The notes beneath the pieces were generated by a model that was not told the origin of the DNA, made no database searches, and worked only from the letters and a program-made list of their open reading frames with translations. The translations under genes and the position numbers were made by a program. Of a DNA stretch of 64,000 nt, positions 36,420 through 45,505 are shown piece by piece. Location: assembly GCF_017471675.1 (NCBI RefSeq), contig NZ_JAFUSK010000002.1:1-64000 (forward strand), in the 5' to 3' direction. This DNA is from Pseudobutyrivibrio sp. GTDB taxonomy: Bacteria; Bacillota; Clostridia; Lachnospirales; Lachnospiraceae. Position 1 is the stretch's first letter. Each line of letters begins with the position of its first letter.

Positions 36420-38033
36420 ATGCCAGAACAGATTCAAGCTATCATTAACAGAATACTTGAATGGTGGAGGAAGTTTACAAAACGACAGCAGGTGTTGATT
36501 GTGTCAATTACTGCTGTTGTTCTTGTGTCTTTCATTATTTTAGCTGTTGTTATCACAAGACCGAATTACGTTGAATTAATAAAGTGTGAAGACGGCGCAC
36601 AGGCAGCACAGGTAAAAGAATTGCTGGATTCTGAAGGCGTCAAATATCAAACCAGTGATGATGGCTTTACATTCTACGTAATGGATAAGAACTATGGACA
36701 GATGAATGTTGTTCTTGGTTCTAATGATATTCCAAGTTCAGGCTATTCAATTGATGATGTTTTTGACGGAAGCTTTTCTACCACGGAAGCTGACAAGCAG
36801 AAAAAATATAAAGAGCTTCTTGAAGAAAAATATGAAAAAACACTTGAACTTCAATCCATGATAGAAAAAGCAGAGGTTCTTTTAAATATTCCAGAACAGG
36901 ATGGTACTTTGATTGCTAAAAAAGAACCATCTTGGGCTACAATTACTCTTACGTTATCGTCTGAAATGTCTCCTGAAACTGCCAGAGGAATTGCCAGATA
37001 TGTGGCATGTACCTTAGGAAATGACAATACCGATAATATCGCCATTATGGATACAGAAGGCAATATGCTTTTCCCTGGCGACGAAGAAACAACATCATTA
37101 TCAAGTGCTGCTGGCAATCAGGATGTTAGGCAGCAGGCTAGTAATGAAATAGCCGAGAGAGTACATAAGGTTTTAGATGGAACAAACCTATATGATGATA
37201 TTTCTGTAGGTGTAAATCTATCTATGAATTTCGATGAAAACAGTTATGTTTATTATGATTATTCTGTAGATGAAGGTCGTACTGAAGGCTATCTTGATAG
37301 TGAATCGGGCTCAAGCTCTAATTCAGTAAATGGAGCAGGTGGAGTTCCAGGAACTGATACAAATGATGATGATACCACCTATGTTATGGAGGATGATAAT
37401 CAAACAGAAACCTCTACAGAAGAGTTCTACAAGGATTATTTACCTGATGAGAAAATCACCACCCATAAGGATGAGATGGGAAAGCGTATATTAGATGATT
37501 CTTCTATTTCTGTTACATGTAAGACCTTTGCAATTTACAATCAGGATAAGATGGAAAGCGATGGCACACTAGAAGAGCTGGGACAGACCTTTGATGAATT
37601 CGTCAGAGCAAATTCTGATCCTGTTCAGCAGGAGGTTACAGATGATATTGTGGAAGTGGTTGCAAGAGCCACAGGTTTTCCAACCACAAGTGTTAAAGTT
37701 GTTGCTTATGAAATTCCTATGTTCCAGTATTCAGAAGGTTCAGGAATTTCCATAACAGATATACTTCAAATCGTTCTTGCGTTCCTTATCTTTGCAATGC
37801 TTGGCTTTGTTGTATTTAGAAGTCTTAGAACAGAGGAAGAGGAGCCTGTGGAGCAGGAGCTTACCATTGACGATTTGATTGCTTCCACTCAGGAAGAGGA
37901 GGAAGAAGAGCTTGAGGATATTGGCTATACTGAAAAATCTGAGGCACGTATCCTTATTGAAAAATTTGTTGACGAGAAACCGGAGGCTGTTGCGCAGCTT
38001 CTTAGAAATTGGCTAAATGAGGATTGGGGATAA
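36420..38033 (+). CDS. fliF: Flagellar MS-ring protein FliF
   Basis: A 537-residue MS-ring subunit. First membrane helix at about residues 24-46, then the YscJ-like ring-building domain (YVELIKCEDGAQAAQVKELLDSEGVKYQ; ARVLLNIPEQ-type segment EVLLNIPEQDGTLIAKKEPSWATITL), a disordered Asp/Ser-rich periplasmic insert (residues 285-335), and a second helix at about 447-467. The cytosolic FliG-binding tail is ARILIEKFVDEKPEAVAQLLRNWLNED. It anchors the export gate and C ring in the membrane. Confidence 0.95.
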   Translation: MPEQIQAIINRILEWWRKFTKRQQVLIVSITAVVLVSFIILAVVITRPNYVELIKCEDGAQAAQVKELLDSEGVKYQTSDDGFTFYVMDKNYGQMNVVLGSNDIPSSGYSIDDVFDGSFSTTEADKQKKYKELLEEKYEKTLELQSMIEKAEVLLNIPEQDGTLIAKKEPSWATITLTLSSEMSPETARGIARYVACTLGNDNTDNIAIMDTEGNMLFPGDEETTSLSSAAGNQDVRQQASNEIAERVHKVLDGTNLYDDISVGVNLSMNFDENSYVYYDYSVDEGRTEGYLDSESGSSSNSVNGAGGVPGTDTNDDDTTYVMEDDNQTETSTEEFYKDYLPDEKITTHKDEMGKRILDDSSISVTCKTFAIYNQDKMESDGTLEELGQTFDEFVRANSDPVQQEVTDDIVEVVARATGFPTTSVKVVAYEIPMFQYSEGSGISITDILQIVLAFLIFAMLGFVVFRSLRTEEEEPVEQELTIDDLIASTQEEEEEELEDIGYTEKSEARILIEKFVDEKPEAVAQLLRNWLNEDWG

Positions 38034-38039
38034 TAAGTT

Positions 38040-39047
38040 ATGGCGAACGAGGATTTAAATGGCGTACAAAAGGCAGCTATACTTTTAATTGCCCTTGGCC
38101 CGGAGAAATCGGCTCAGATTTTTAAACATCTCAAGGAAGAGGAAATAGAGGAACTTACGCTTGAGATTGCAAATACCAGAAGCATTTCTCCAGCGCTAAA
38201 GGAAGAAGTTATTGAGGAGTTTTACCAGGTGTGTCTTGCCCAGCAGTACATTGCAGAAGGTGGTATTGGCTACGCCAAAGAGCTTTTGGAGAAGGCTCTT
38301 GGAGACGACAGGGCACAGGATGTTATTACAAAGCTTACAGCAAGCTTGCAGGTTAGACCTTTCGAATTTATCAGAAAGACCGAACCTTCACAGGTACTTA
38401 ACTTTATACAGGACGAGCATCCACAGACTATCGCAATGATTTTGTCTTACCTGTCGGCGGGGCAGGCATCACTTATCATCGGCGCACTTCCTCCTGAAAA
38501 GCAGGCGGATGTTGCAAAGCGTATTGCTATGATGGATAGAACATCACCTGAGGTTATTAAGGAGGTTGAGCGAGTACTTGAAAGAAAGCTTTCTTCTCTT
38601 ATCAATCAGGATTACACAATCGCTGGTGGCGTAGATGCTGTTGTTAATATTCTTAATACAGTTGACCGTGGTACAGAAAAACGTATCATGGAATCTCTGG
38701 AAATCGAAGAGCCAGAGCTTGCAGAGGAAATCAGAAAGAAGATGTTCGTATTCGAGGATATCTTGCTTCTTGATGATAGAGCTATTCAGCGTGTACTTCG
38801 TGATGTTGATAACTCAGACCTTGGCGTGGCACTTAAGGGAGCAAATGATGAGGTTCAGGCTGCTATATTTAAGAACCTTTCTTCTCGTCTTGCAGCAATG
38901 ATTAAGGAAGACATGGAATTCATGGGTCCAGTACGTATGAAGGATGTTGAGGAAGCTCAACAGAAGATAGTTGGTATTATCAGAAAGCTGGAGGATTCCG
39001 CAGAAATTGTAATTTCAAGAGGTGGAGGAGACGAACTTGTTGTCTAG
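38040..39047 (+). CDS. fliG: Flagellar motor switch protein FliG
   Basis: A 335-residue rotor protein. It contains the armadillo-like N and middle domains (AAILLIALGPEKSAQIFKHLKEEEIEELTLEIA; HPQTIAMILSYLSAGQASLIIGALPPEKQADVAKRIAMM with the EHPQ motif). The C-terminal torque-generating domain is MFVFEDILLLDDRAIQRVLRDVDNSDLGVALKGANDEVQ, with conserved charges that face MotA. It starts 6 bp after fliF, and the 3' end overlaps the start of fliH by about 11 bp. Confidence 0.98.
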   Translation: MANEDLNGVQKAAILLIALGPEKSAQIFKHLKEEEIEELTLEIANTRSISPALKEEVIEEFYQVCLAQQYIAEGGIGYAKELLEKALGDDRAQDVITKLTASLQVRPFEFIRKTEPSQVLNFIQDEHPQTIAMILSYLSAGQASLIIGALPPEKQADVAKRIAMMDRTSPEVIKEVERVLERKLSSLINQDYTIAGGVDAVVNILNTVDRGTEKRIMESLEIEEPELAEEIRKKMFVFEDILLLDDRAIQRVLRDVDNSDLGVALKGANDEVQAAIFKNLSSRLAAMIKEDMEFMGPVRMKDVEEAQQKIVGIIRKLEDSAEIVISRGGGDELVV

Positions 39048-39933
39048 TAAAAATGTCATTTATGGCTTTACCGTTGCCCCAGATGCTGTTGATGAAGAAG
39101 GGGAGCGAGAATCGGCTGTTATTGATTCTAATGAGCTTGCAAGGCGTATCATATTAAAGCAGGAAGAGGAATATAAGGCTAAACTTTTAGAAGAGGAAAG
39201 GGAACGTCGTCTGGAGGCTATGAGGGAATCTGGAGAAGAGGTTCCTGATGGAATGGATGTAGATGAGTTCTTAGGCCTGGTTGATACTATTTCTCAGACT
39301 GAGGAAGAACCTATTGATATGTCTGAGCAGACTGAGGCTATATTAGAAGAAGCAAGACAAAATGCTGAGCAGATAATAGCAGATGCCAATGTCCAGGCAG
39401 AAGAGATTCTTTCAGCTGCTCAGTTAAATGCTGATGCTATGAAAAATCTTGCCCGTCAAGATGGTGAAAAGGAAGGTTATAACGAAGGCACCCAGCGTGC
39501 CGCTATGGAGCTTCAGGAGGCACAGCGTTCCATGCAATCTGAAGTTGATAAAATTCAAAACGATTATATGGAAAAGCAGCTTCAAATGGAAAGGGAGATT
39601 GTAGAAATGTGTCTCCCGGTATTTGAACATGTTTTTTCTGTAGAACTAGGCGGTAGAAAGGATGTTATATATCATCTTTTAGACCATTGTATTATGAAGA
39701 TAGAGCGCACTGGCCAGATGCAAATCAAGGTTAGTGATGCAAATGCAGATTTTATAAAGAGTAAAAAGGACGAAATACAGGGGAAAGTAGGCGCAGAGGT
39801 TGGTCTTGATATAATAGCTGACCCTCTATTAAATGACAGTCAATGTATCATAGAAACTGATGGGGGTATTTTTGATTGCAGTATTGATACAGAGCTAGAT
39901 AATCTTATTAGAGAGATTAGAGCCTTGAGTTAA
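39037..39933 (+). CDS. fliH: Flagellar assembly protein FliH
   Basis: A 298-residue regulator of the FliI ATPase. The N-terminal half is a long charged helix with heptads (ARRIILKQEEEYKAKLLEEERERRLEAMRES; EEARQNAEQIIADANVQAEEILSAAQLNADAMKNLARQDGEKEGYNEG). The C-terminal globular domain is MCLPVFEHVFSVELGGRKDVIYHLLDHCIMKIERTGQMQIKVSDAN. I place the start at TTG 39037 (or 39040) because GGAGGAG lies at 39024-39030, inside the end of fliG; a GTG at 39022 precedes that site and is rejected. Confidence 0.88.
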   Translation: MLSSKNVIYGFTVAPDAVDEEGERESAVIDSNELARRIILKQEEEYKAKLLEEERERRLEAMRESGEEVPDGMDVDEFLGLVDTISQTEEEPIDMSEQTEAILEEARQNAEQIIADANVQAEEILSAAQLNADAMKNLARQDGEKEGYNEGTQRAAMELQEAQRSMQSEVDKIQNDYMEKQLQMEREIVEMCLPVFEHVFSVELGGRKDVIYHLLDHCIMKIERTGQMQIKVSDANADFIKSKKDEIQGKVGAEVGLDIIADPLLNDSQCIIETDGGIFDCSIDTELDNLIREIRALS

Positions 39934-39945
39934 GGAGAAGATAAT

Positions 39946-41256
39946 TTGGATGCGAATTCTTTAATGCAGCTTGTTGAAAAGGATTATTTTAAATCTCTTG
40001 GCAAGGTGGTTAAGGTAGTTGGACTTACAATTGAATCAGTTGGACCTGAGGCTAAGCTACGTGATTTGTGCGAAATTATAGTAGAAGGGTCTGAGGAAAG
40101 AATTAAAGCAGAGGTTGTCGGATTTAAGGATAAACGTCTGCTTTTGATGCCTTATGAGAATGTGGAGGGCATTGGTGTTGGCTGCATGGTAGAAAACACT
40201 GGACATCCTCTTGGGGTGGCAGTGGGGAACGAACTGTTAGGACATCTTGTGGATGGGCTAGGTGTTCCGTCAGATGTAGATGACTTAACTGAATTTGAAG
40301 ATCTGGTGGAGTATCCTGCGGAAGCAGACCCTCCTGATCCTATGTCCCGCGTAATTATTAAAGAGCCACTTTCACTGGGAGTTAAGGCTGTAGATGGTCT
40401 GATTACAGTAGGAAAGGGACAAAGAATTGGTATATTTGCAGGCTCTGGTGTTGGTAAATCTACCCTTATGGGTATGTTTGCAAGAAACACTAAGGCTGAA
40501 ATAAATGTTATAGCACTTATTGGCGAGCGTGGACGAGAGGTTAGAGAGTTCGTAGAAAACGATTTAGGACCTGAGGGCATGGCTAGGTCTGTTGTAGTGT
40601 GTGCCACATCTGATAAGCCGGCTCTTATTAGAAAAAAGGCTGCGCTTACTGCTACAGCCATTGCTGAATATTTTAGAGACCAGGGTAAAGATGTTCTTTT
40701 GATGATGGATTCTCTTACCCGTTTTTCTATGGCACAACGTGAAATTGGCTTGGCATCAGGGGAGCCTCCTGTTACAAGAGGATATCCTCCATCTGTATAT
40801 TCAGAAATGCCACGTCTTCTTGAACGAGCAGGAAATGCATCTGAAGGCTCTATAACAGGCCTTTATACAGTTCTTGTAGACGGTGATGATTTTAATGAAC
40901 CTATTACTGATACAGCCCGTTCCATCTTAGATGGACATATAATGCTTAATCGTAAGCTTGCTCAAAAGAATCATTATCCTGCTATAGATGTGCTTCAATC
41001 AATTTCCAGAGTAATGTCTGCTGTGGCAACACCAGAGCATAAGGCAATAGCTGGAAAGCTTAAGAATGTACTTGCAACCTATCAGGAGGCAGAGGATCTT
41101 ATTAATATTGGTGCATATAAAAATGGCTCAAATAAATCGATAGATTATGCTATTAAAAAGATAGATGCTGTAAATGAATTCCTTTTACAGCAAACACATG
41201 ACAAGTTTGAATTTGATGATATCATCTCACAAATGACAGCTATTTTCGATGATTAA
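39946..41256 (+). CDS. fliI: Flagellum-specific ATPase FliI
   Basis: A 436-residue hexameric ATPase of the type III export system, related to F1-beta. Walker A is GIFAGSGVGKSTLMGMFARN at about residues 165-184. Further marks are ALIGERGREVREFVENDLGPEG, Walker B VLLMMDSLTRFSMAQREIGLASGEPP and RGYPPSVYSEMPRLLERAG. The start is TTG after AAGGAG, with MDANSLMQL as N-terminus. It acts with FliH and FliJ, encoded on both sides. Confidence 0.97.
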   Translation: MDANSLMQLVEKDYFKSLGKVVKVVGLTIESVGPEAKLRDLCEIIVEGSEERIKAEVVGFKDKRLLLMPYENVEGIGVGCMVENTGHPLGVAVGNELLGHLVDGLGVPSDVDDLTEFEDLVEYPAEADPPDPMSRVIIKEPLSLGVKAVDGLITVGKGQRIGIFAGSGVGKSTLMGMFARNTKAEINVIALIGERGREVREFVENDLGPEGMARSVVVCATSDKPALIRKKAALTATAIAEYFRDQGKDVLLMMDSLTRFSMAQREIGLASGEPPVTRGYPPSVYSEMPRLLERAGNASEGSITGLYTVLVDGDDFNEPITDTARSILDGHIMLNRKLAQKNHYPAIDVLQSISRVMSAVATPEHKAIAGKLKNVLATYQEAEDLINIGAYKNGSNKSIDYAIKKIDAVNEFLLQQTHDKFEFDDIISQMTAIFDD

Positions 41257-41267
41257 GGGGTTAGCTT

Positions 41268-41723
41268 ATGGCAAAATTTGTTTATAGGATGCAAAACATC
41301 CTAGAGTTAAAACAGAAGATTGAAGAGCAGGAAAAAGCAAATTTTGGTATGGCTACCGCCAGGTTTAACGAAGAACAGCAAAAGCTTAGAGAACTTATGA
41401 TTCGTCAGGCGGGTTATGAAAGACAGTTAAAGGAGCTTTCTATCGGAAATATTGATATCAAGGAAATAAAGACCTGTAAGAATGCAATTTCTTCTATGAA
41501 AGTGGCTCTTAGAGACCAGATGATAGAGCTGTCAAAGGCTCAAAAGGCTATGGAAAATGCTAGAAAAAAGCTTAACGATGTAATGATGGAAAGAAAAATG
41601 CATGAGAAATTACGAGAGCATGCCTTTGAGGAATTTATTGAGGAAATGGACTATGAAGAAAGCAAGATTACAGATGAACTAGTTAGCTATTCATATTTTA
41701 ATTCAGAAAAAGAGGAAGGATAA
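41268..41723 (+). CDS. fliJ: Flagellar export chaperone FliJ
   Basis: A 151-residue, highly charged coiled-coil protein. It starts FVYRMQNILELKQKIEEQEKANFGMATARFNEEQQKLRELM, the FliJ pattern, and is nearly all helix. FliJ fits into the FliI ring and connects it to FlhA. It follows fliI by 11 bp and precedes the MotE-like gene by 3 bp. Confidence 0.9.
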   Translation: MAKFVYRMQNILELKQKIEEQEKANFGMATARFNEEQQKLRELMIRQAGYERQLKELSIGNIDIKEIKTCKNAISSMKVALRDQMIELSKAQKAMENARKKLNDVMMERKMHEKLREHAFEEFIEEMDYEESKITDELVSYSYFNSEKEEG

Positions 41724-41726
41724 GTT

Positions 41727-42602
41727 ATGGCAGATGTAGCAGAGACACAAGAGACACAAGAAAGCAAAGAGGACAAGAAGGCAGCAAAAAAAGCTGAAAA
41801 GGAAGCGAAAAAAGAAGCAAAAAAAGCTGAAAAGGAAGCCAGAAAAGAAGCAAAGAAAAATGGAGAGGTATATCCTGGTGATGAGGAACGCCTAGGTGTA
41901 GTAGGAGGTCTTATCATGGGATTTGTTGTACTTCTTATTATTCTTATCTGGCTTGTTATTTTTGCCTTTTTAGTAAAAATGGATGTAGGCGGATTTGGCT
42001 CTACAGTGCTGTTTCCTGTGCTTAAGGACGTGCCTTATGTAAATCGTATTTTGCCAGGAATTGAAGAATATATTCCAGCTGAGGAAGAGGAAGAAATTCC
42101 TTACAAAACTGTGGAAGAGGCCATGGAAAGAATTAAGGAATTAGAGGTAGAGATAGAAGAGCTAAAAAAAGCTGGAACTGAAAACGGTGATTATATTAAG
42201 GAGCTTGAGGCTGCATCAGCGGAGCTTGCTGAATATAAGGCTAATGAAGCAGCCTTTGAACAGGAAAAAGAAAAATTTTATGAAGAGGTTGTTTTTTCGG
42301 ATAAAGCACCCGATATAAATGAATATAAGAGCTATTATGAATCCATTGAACCTGATAATGCTGAAGCTATTTACAAGCAGGTGGTTTCTCAGCTCCAAAA
42401 GGACGCAGAAATCGAAGACTATGTAAAGGTTTATACCAGCATGAAGCCAAAAAATGCAGCTGCAATTTTTGATACCATGACAGATGATTTTGATCTGGTT
42501 TGCCAAATACTTGCAGGTATGGATGCAGCCACAAGAGCAGATATCATTTCAGCTATGAGTACTGAAAATGCAGCAATCATTACACAGATGATGGAGCCTT
42601 AA
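41727..42602 (+). CDS. MotE/YlxF-like flagellar membrane protein (MgtE-N domain)
   Basis: A 291-residue protein. The N-terminus is a Lys/Glu/Ala coiled coil (KKAAKKAEKEAKKEAKKAEK), then one membrane helix at about residues 62-86 (GLIMGFVVLLIILIWLVIFAFLV), a second coiled coil (VEEAMERIKELEVEIEELKKAG), and an MgtE-N/FliG-like C-terminal domain (YVKVYTSMKPKNAAAIFDTMTDDFDLVCQILAGMDAATRADIISAMS). This architecture and its place between fliJ and fliK match Bacillus ylxF and the MotE chaperone. The role is probably assembly or support of the stator or MS ring; exact function is inferred. Confidence 0.78.
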   Translation: MADVAETQETQESKEDKKAAKKAEKEAKKEAKKAEKEARKEAKKNGEVYPGDEERLGVVGGLIMGFVVLLIILIWLVIFAFLVKMDVGGFGSTVLFPVLKDVPYVNRILPGIEEYIPAEEEEEIPYKTVEEAMERIKELEVEIEELKKAGTENGDYIKELEAASAELAEYKANEAAFEQEKEKFYEEVVFSDKAPDINEYKSYYESIEPDNAEAIYKQVVSQLQKDAEIEDYVKVYTSMKPKNAAAIFDTMTDDFDLVCQILAGMDAATRADIISAMSTENAAIITQMMEP

Positions 42603-42655
42603 TAACATCTTATATAGCAACTTGAAAACAGAATATGTTAGAAAGGAGGAATTGC

Positions 42656-44128
42656 ATGACAAGTAGCAATGTTTCAAATCTACTGGTTCAGGTAAAAAGC
42701 ATTAATGTAGAAATGCCTGCAGGTAAAGTGGATAAGACGAATAATTCCACTTTATTTGAAAGTACATTAAAAAACATTGCTGGATCAAATGTGCAAGGAA
42801 CTGACTTATCTAAAGTTCTAGAATCAAAGGCTACACCTGCTGATAATACTGCAAGTGATGCCTCAAAAAAGCTTAGCGGAACGAAAAATAATAAGCTTGA
42901 AGATTCTGCTCCTGTAAAAGAAAACGAACCTCAGGAGACTGTAGATAAGGTCATGGAAGCGGTAGAAGAAATTAAGGAAGTCATAGCAGATGAGCTTGAT
43001 GTATCTGAGGAAGATATTGAAAAAGCTATAGAAGAATTAGGACTTACATTAATGGATTTGTTTAATCCGCAAAAGCTTGCAGATGTAGTGGCCACTCTAA
43101 AAGGGGAAGAGGATTCTATTGCTTTAGTTATGAGTGATGAATTTAAGGCTATACTTGATTCAGTAAATGAAATTACTGACCAGTTGCTACAAGAAACAAA
43201 GATACCTTTAGAGGATTTCAAGGAAATAATTGCTTCCTTTGAAACAAAAGGTGAGAAAGAAATTGCTCCTTTAGTGCAGGAAAATTTAACCCAGGAAAAT
43301 AAAGAAGTACCTGTTGAGACAACAGAAGAATTACAACCTTTGAAGAATGAAGAAAATAAAGTGCAGGTAATTTCAAATGATGTGGTTAAAGAGAATGTCA
43401 ATAAGGAGTCAAAAGATGTAATTGCAACAGATGATAATTATTCAGATGTGGAAGCTTCTTTGGAAAAGCAAAATGCTACGGAAAATAAGAAAGAAAGCTT
43501 TAATGAAGGGCAATCTTCTGATGCAAAAACATTTAAGATGGAAATTAAGCCTGAGACAAAGCCAGAGATTAAAGGTGAAGGCATAGTATATGCTGAGCCT
43601 AAATTTGAACTTCAATTTTCAAGCGAAGAACAGATTGTTACACTTCCTACTGGACAGACTGTTAGAAGTGAAGAAATCATTAATCAGCTGGTTGAACAGG
43701 CAAGGGTTCTAACTAATGCAGAATCAACGACAATGGAAATGACTCTTAATCCAGAGGGGTTAGGTAAAATCTATCTGGAGGTTACGCAAAAGGGTAATGA
43801 TATAGTAGCAAAAATTTTCACAGAAAATGATGCTGTAAAACAAGCTCTCGAAAGTCAAATGGCTAATCTTAAGCTTGAAATGAATCAGAACTCTACTAAG
43901 GTAACATCCATTGAAGTGTCAGTAGGAACCCATGAGTTTGAAAGAAATCTTGAGGAAGATGCCAGAAATCAGCAGCAGAGAAATGAACAGGAAGGAAGTT
44001 CCAGAAAACAGACTAGGGGAATCAATTTGAACAGCTTAGATGAGCTTTCAGGATTGATGTCTGAGGAGGATGCACTGATTGCTCAGATGATGATTGATAA
44101 TGGCAATACTTTAGATTATCAGGCGTAA
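42656..44128 (+). CDS. fliK: Flagellar hook-length control protein FliK
   Basis: A 490-residue molecular ruler. The N-terminal 330 residues are low-complexity, Glu/Lys/Thr-rich and export-signal bearing. The conserved C-terminal substrate-switch domain is TTMEMTLNPEGLGKIYLEVTQKGNDIVAKIFTENDAVKQALESQMANLKLEMNQNSTKVTSIEVSVGTHEFE, the Flg_hook family. It ends hook growth and switches FlhB specificity. ATG 42656 follows AAAGGAGGAATTGC; the upstream in-frame ATG at 42635 has no site. Confidence 0.9.
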   Translation: MTSSNVSNLLVQVKSINVEMPAGKVDKTNNSTLFESTLKNIAGSNVQGTDLSKVLESKATPADNTASDASKKLSGTKNNKLEDSAPVKENEPQETVDKVMEAVEEIKEVIADELDVSEEDIEKAIEELGLTLMDLFNPQKLADVVATLKGEEDSIALVMSDEFKAILDSVNEITDQLLQETKIPLEDFKEIIASFETKGEKEIAPLVQENLTQENKEVPVETTEELQPLKNEENKVQVISNDVVKENVNKESKDVIATDDNYSDVEASLEKQNATENKKESFNEGQSSDAKTFKMEIKPETKPEIKGEGIVYAEPKFELQFSSEEQIVTLPTGQTVRSEEIINQLVEQARVLTNAESTTMEMTLNPEGLGKIYLEVTQKGNDIVAKIFTENDAVKQALESQMANLKLEMNQNSTKVTSIEVSVGTHEFERNLEEDARNQQQRNEQEGSSRKQTRGINLNSLDELSGLMSEEDALIAQMMIDNGNTLDYQA

Positions 44129-44143
44129 GGGAGGAGGAATTAA

Positions 44144-44998
44144 ATGGCAGATGTAAAGCTTGACCTTATTGGTGGTGTAACTAATGGTCAGTATAAAAAG
44201 ACTGCAGAGTCACAAGAGGCTACTAAAAGTAATACTACAACATCCACATCTAAAACTAAGGATGCAAAAAGTACTGAATATAATCAGGATATGTTTTTAC
44301 AGCTGTTAGTAGCTGAAATGCAATACCAGGATCCACTACAGCCTACAGATAACAGCCAGTATGTTGCTCAGCTTGCTTCATTTACACAGATTGAAGCCAT
44401 TCAAAGTGTACAATCTGGTATGGAAAATATCGAGGGCAACAGCTTAGTTGGAAACTATGTGACATTAAAGGTTAATGGTAAGGAAATTACAGGTATTGTT
44501 GATTTTGTGCAGAAGGATGACGAAAAAGGCTTAATGGTATCTGTGGATGGACAGATGTATGAAAAGTCAAAAATAACATCTGTTGTTGACGGAGATTATT
44601 ACATGTCTAAATACGTTGTAAGCCTCTTTACCGATGAAGTTAATAAGCTTCCTAAGGTAGAGGAAGTTACAGTAAAAGATGGAGAGAAGATTGCAGGTGC
44701 AACTGCATATTACAACGCATTAAGTCAATATCCAAGATCTTATGATTTCTTGGAAGAGGATGTTGAGAAAAAGTATCTTGAAGTATTAGCTCAATTTGAA
44801 AAGCTAATGAAAGCGGTAGAAGAAGCCGATAAAAATAGTGAGGCTACTTCTGAAACCCCTGAAAAAGTATCGGATGCTTCATCTGAAAATACTGCTGAGG
44901 CTGAAAAGAATGCTGACATGAATATATCAACTGATAATACCCCAGAAGTAAATACAGAAGATGAAGAGGTTTTAGTGGAAGGAGCCACAGAGATTTAA
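44144..44998 (+). CDS. flgD: Flagellar hook cap/scaffold protein FlgD
   Basis: A 284-residue hook-assembly protein. The FlgD signature is YNQDMFLQLLVAEMQYQDPLQPTDNSQYVAQLASFTQIEAIQSVQSGMENIEG, followed by a short tudor-like part (NSLVGNYVTLKVNGKEITGIVDFV). The C-terminal 70 residues are an acidic Ser/Thr/Glu tail (SEATSETPEKVSDASSENTAEAE), longer than in classical FlgD, which instead has an FnIII-like domain. It follows fliK by 15 bp. Confidence 0.92.
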   Translation: MADVKLDLIGGVTNGQYKKTAESQEATKSNTTTSTSKTKDAKSTEYNQDMFLQLLVAEMQYQDPLQPTDNSQYVAQLASFTQIEAIQSVQSGMENIEGNSLVGNYVTLKVNGKEITGIVDFVQKDDEKGLMVSVDGQMYEKSKITSVVDGDYYMSKYVVSLFTDEVNKLPKVEEVTVKDGEKIAGATAYYNALSQYPRSYDFLEEDVEKKYLEVLAQFEKLMKAVEEADKNSEATSETPEKVSDASSENTAEAEKNADMNISTDNTPEVNTEDEEVLVEGATEI

Positions 44999-45014
44999 AG
45001 CTTAGGAGGGTAAC

Positions 45015-45416
45015 ATGAGTAATATAAGTATTAATCCTAATTTCACCTCCATAGAGCAAGTTGCTGGAACTTATCTAAATCCAGCTGCTGAGTCTAGACC
45101 ACTTGGCAACTTAAATGGCGCAAGCTTTGAAGATATTTTTAAGCAGAAGCTTGAAAGTGCTTCTGAATTAAAATTCTCTAAGCATGCAACCCAAAGGCTT
45201 GATGACAGAAATATCGTTCTATCTGAGGAGCAATCTCTTAGATTAGAGGAAGGTGTTCAAAAGGCACAGGCTAAGGGTATAACTGATTCTCTGGTTTTAT
45301 TAGATACACTTGCATTCATAGTCAATGTACCTAACCAGACAGTTGTAACTGCTATGGATCAGACTGAATCAGAAGAAAACATTTTTACAAATATTGACGG
45401 TGCTGTTATAGTTTAG
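45015..45416 (+). CDS. TIGR02530-family flagellar operon protein
   Basis: A 133-residue small protein found between flgD and flgE in Firmicutes. The conserved core is LKFSKHATQRLDDRNIVLSEEQSLRLEEGVQKAQAKGITDSLVLLDTLAFIVNVPNQTVVTAMD. Its exact role in hook assembly is not defined. The start follows AGGAGGG. The gap to flgE holds two hairpins, the second covering the flgE ribosome site. Confidence 0.88.
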   Translation: MSNISINPNFTSIEQVAGTYLNPAAESRPLGNLNGASFEDIFKQKLESASELKFSKHATQRLDDRNIVLSEEQSLRLEEGVQKAQAKGITDSLVLLDTLAFIVNVPNQTVVTAMDQTESEENIFTNIDGAVIV

Positions 45417-45436
45417 CTGGACCTTATGGAAGCTAA

Positions 45437-45496
45437 TTGTCCCTGACTGACAGATGGGGCAAGCAGTCACCTCAAGTGCACTTTGCTTTGAGGAGG
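45437..45496 (+). promoter_or_regulatory. Hairpin leader over the flgE Shine-Dalgarno
   Basis: Two consecutive stem-loops. The first is TTGTCCC (45437-45443) with GGGGCAA (45456-45462). The second is ACCTCAAG (45469-45476) with CTTTGAGG (45486-45493), which runs into AGGAGG (45491-45496), the flgE ribosome site. The geometry allows translational control of flgE; a regulator is not known. Confidence 0.5.
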
Positions 45497-45505
45497 TCAT
45501 TCATT

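Noticed and set aside
41687..41917. Minus-strand Ser/Phe/Ala-rich frame opposite the MotE-like gene
   Set aside because: It arises from the repeated Lys/Glu/Ala codons on the coding strand.
42931..43401. 156-codon minus-strand frame opposite fliK
   Set aside because: A shadow of the Glu/Lys-rich fliK sequence: Ser/Phe/Thr-rich, no ribosome site, no family pattern.
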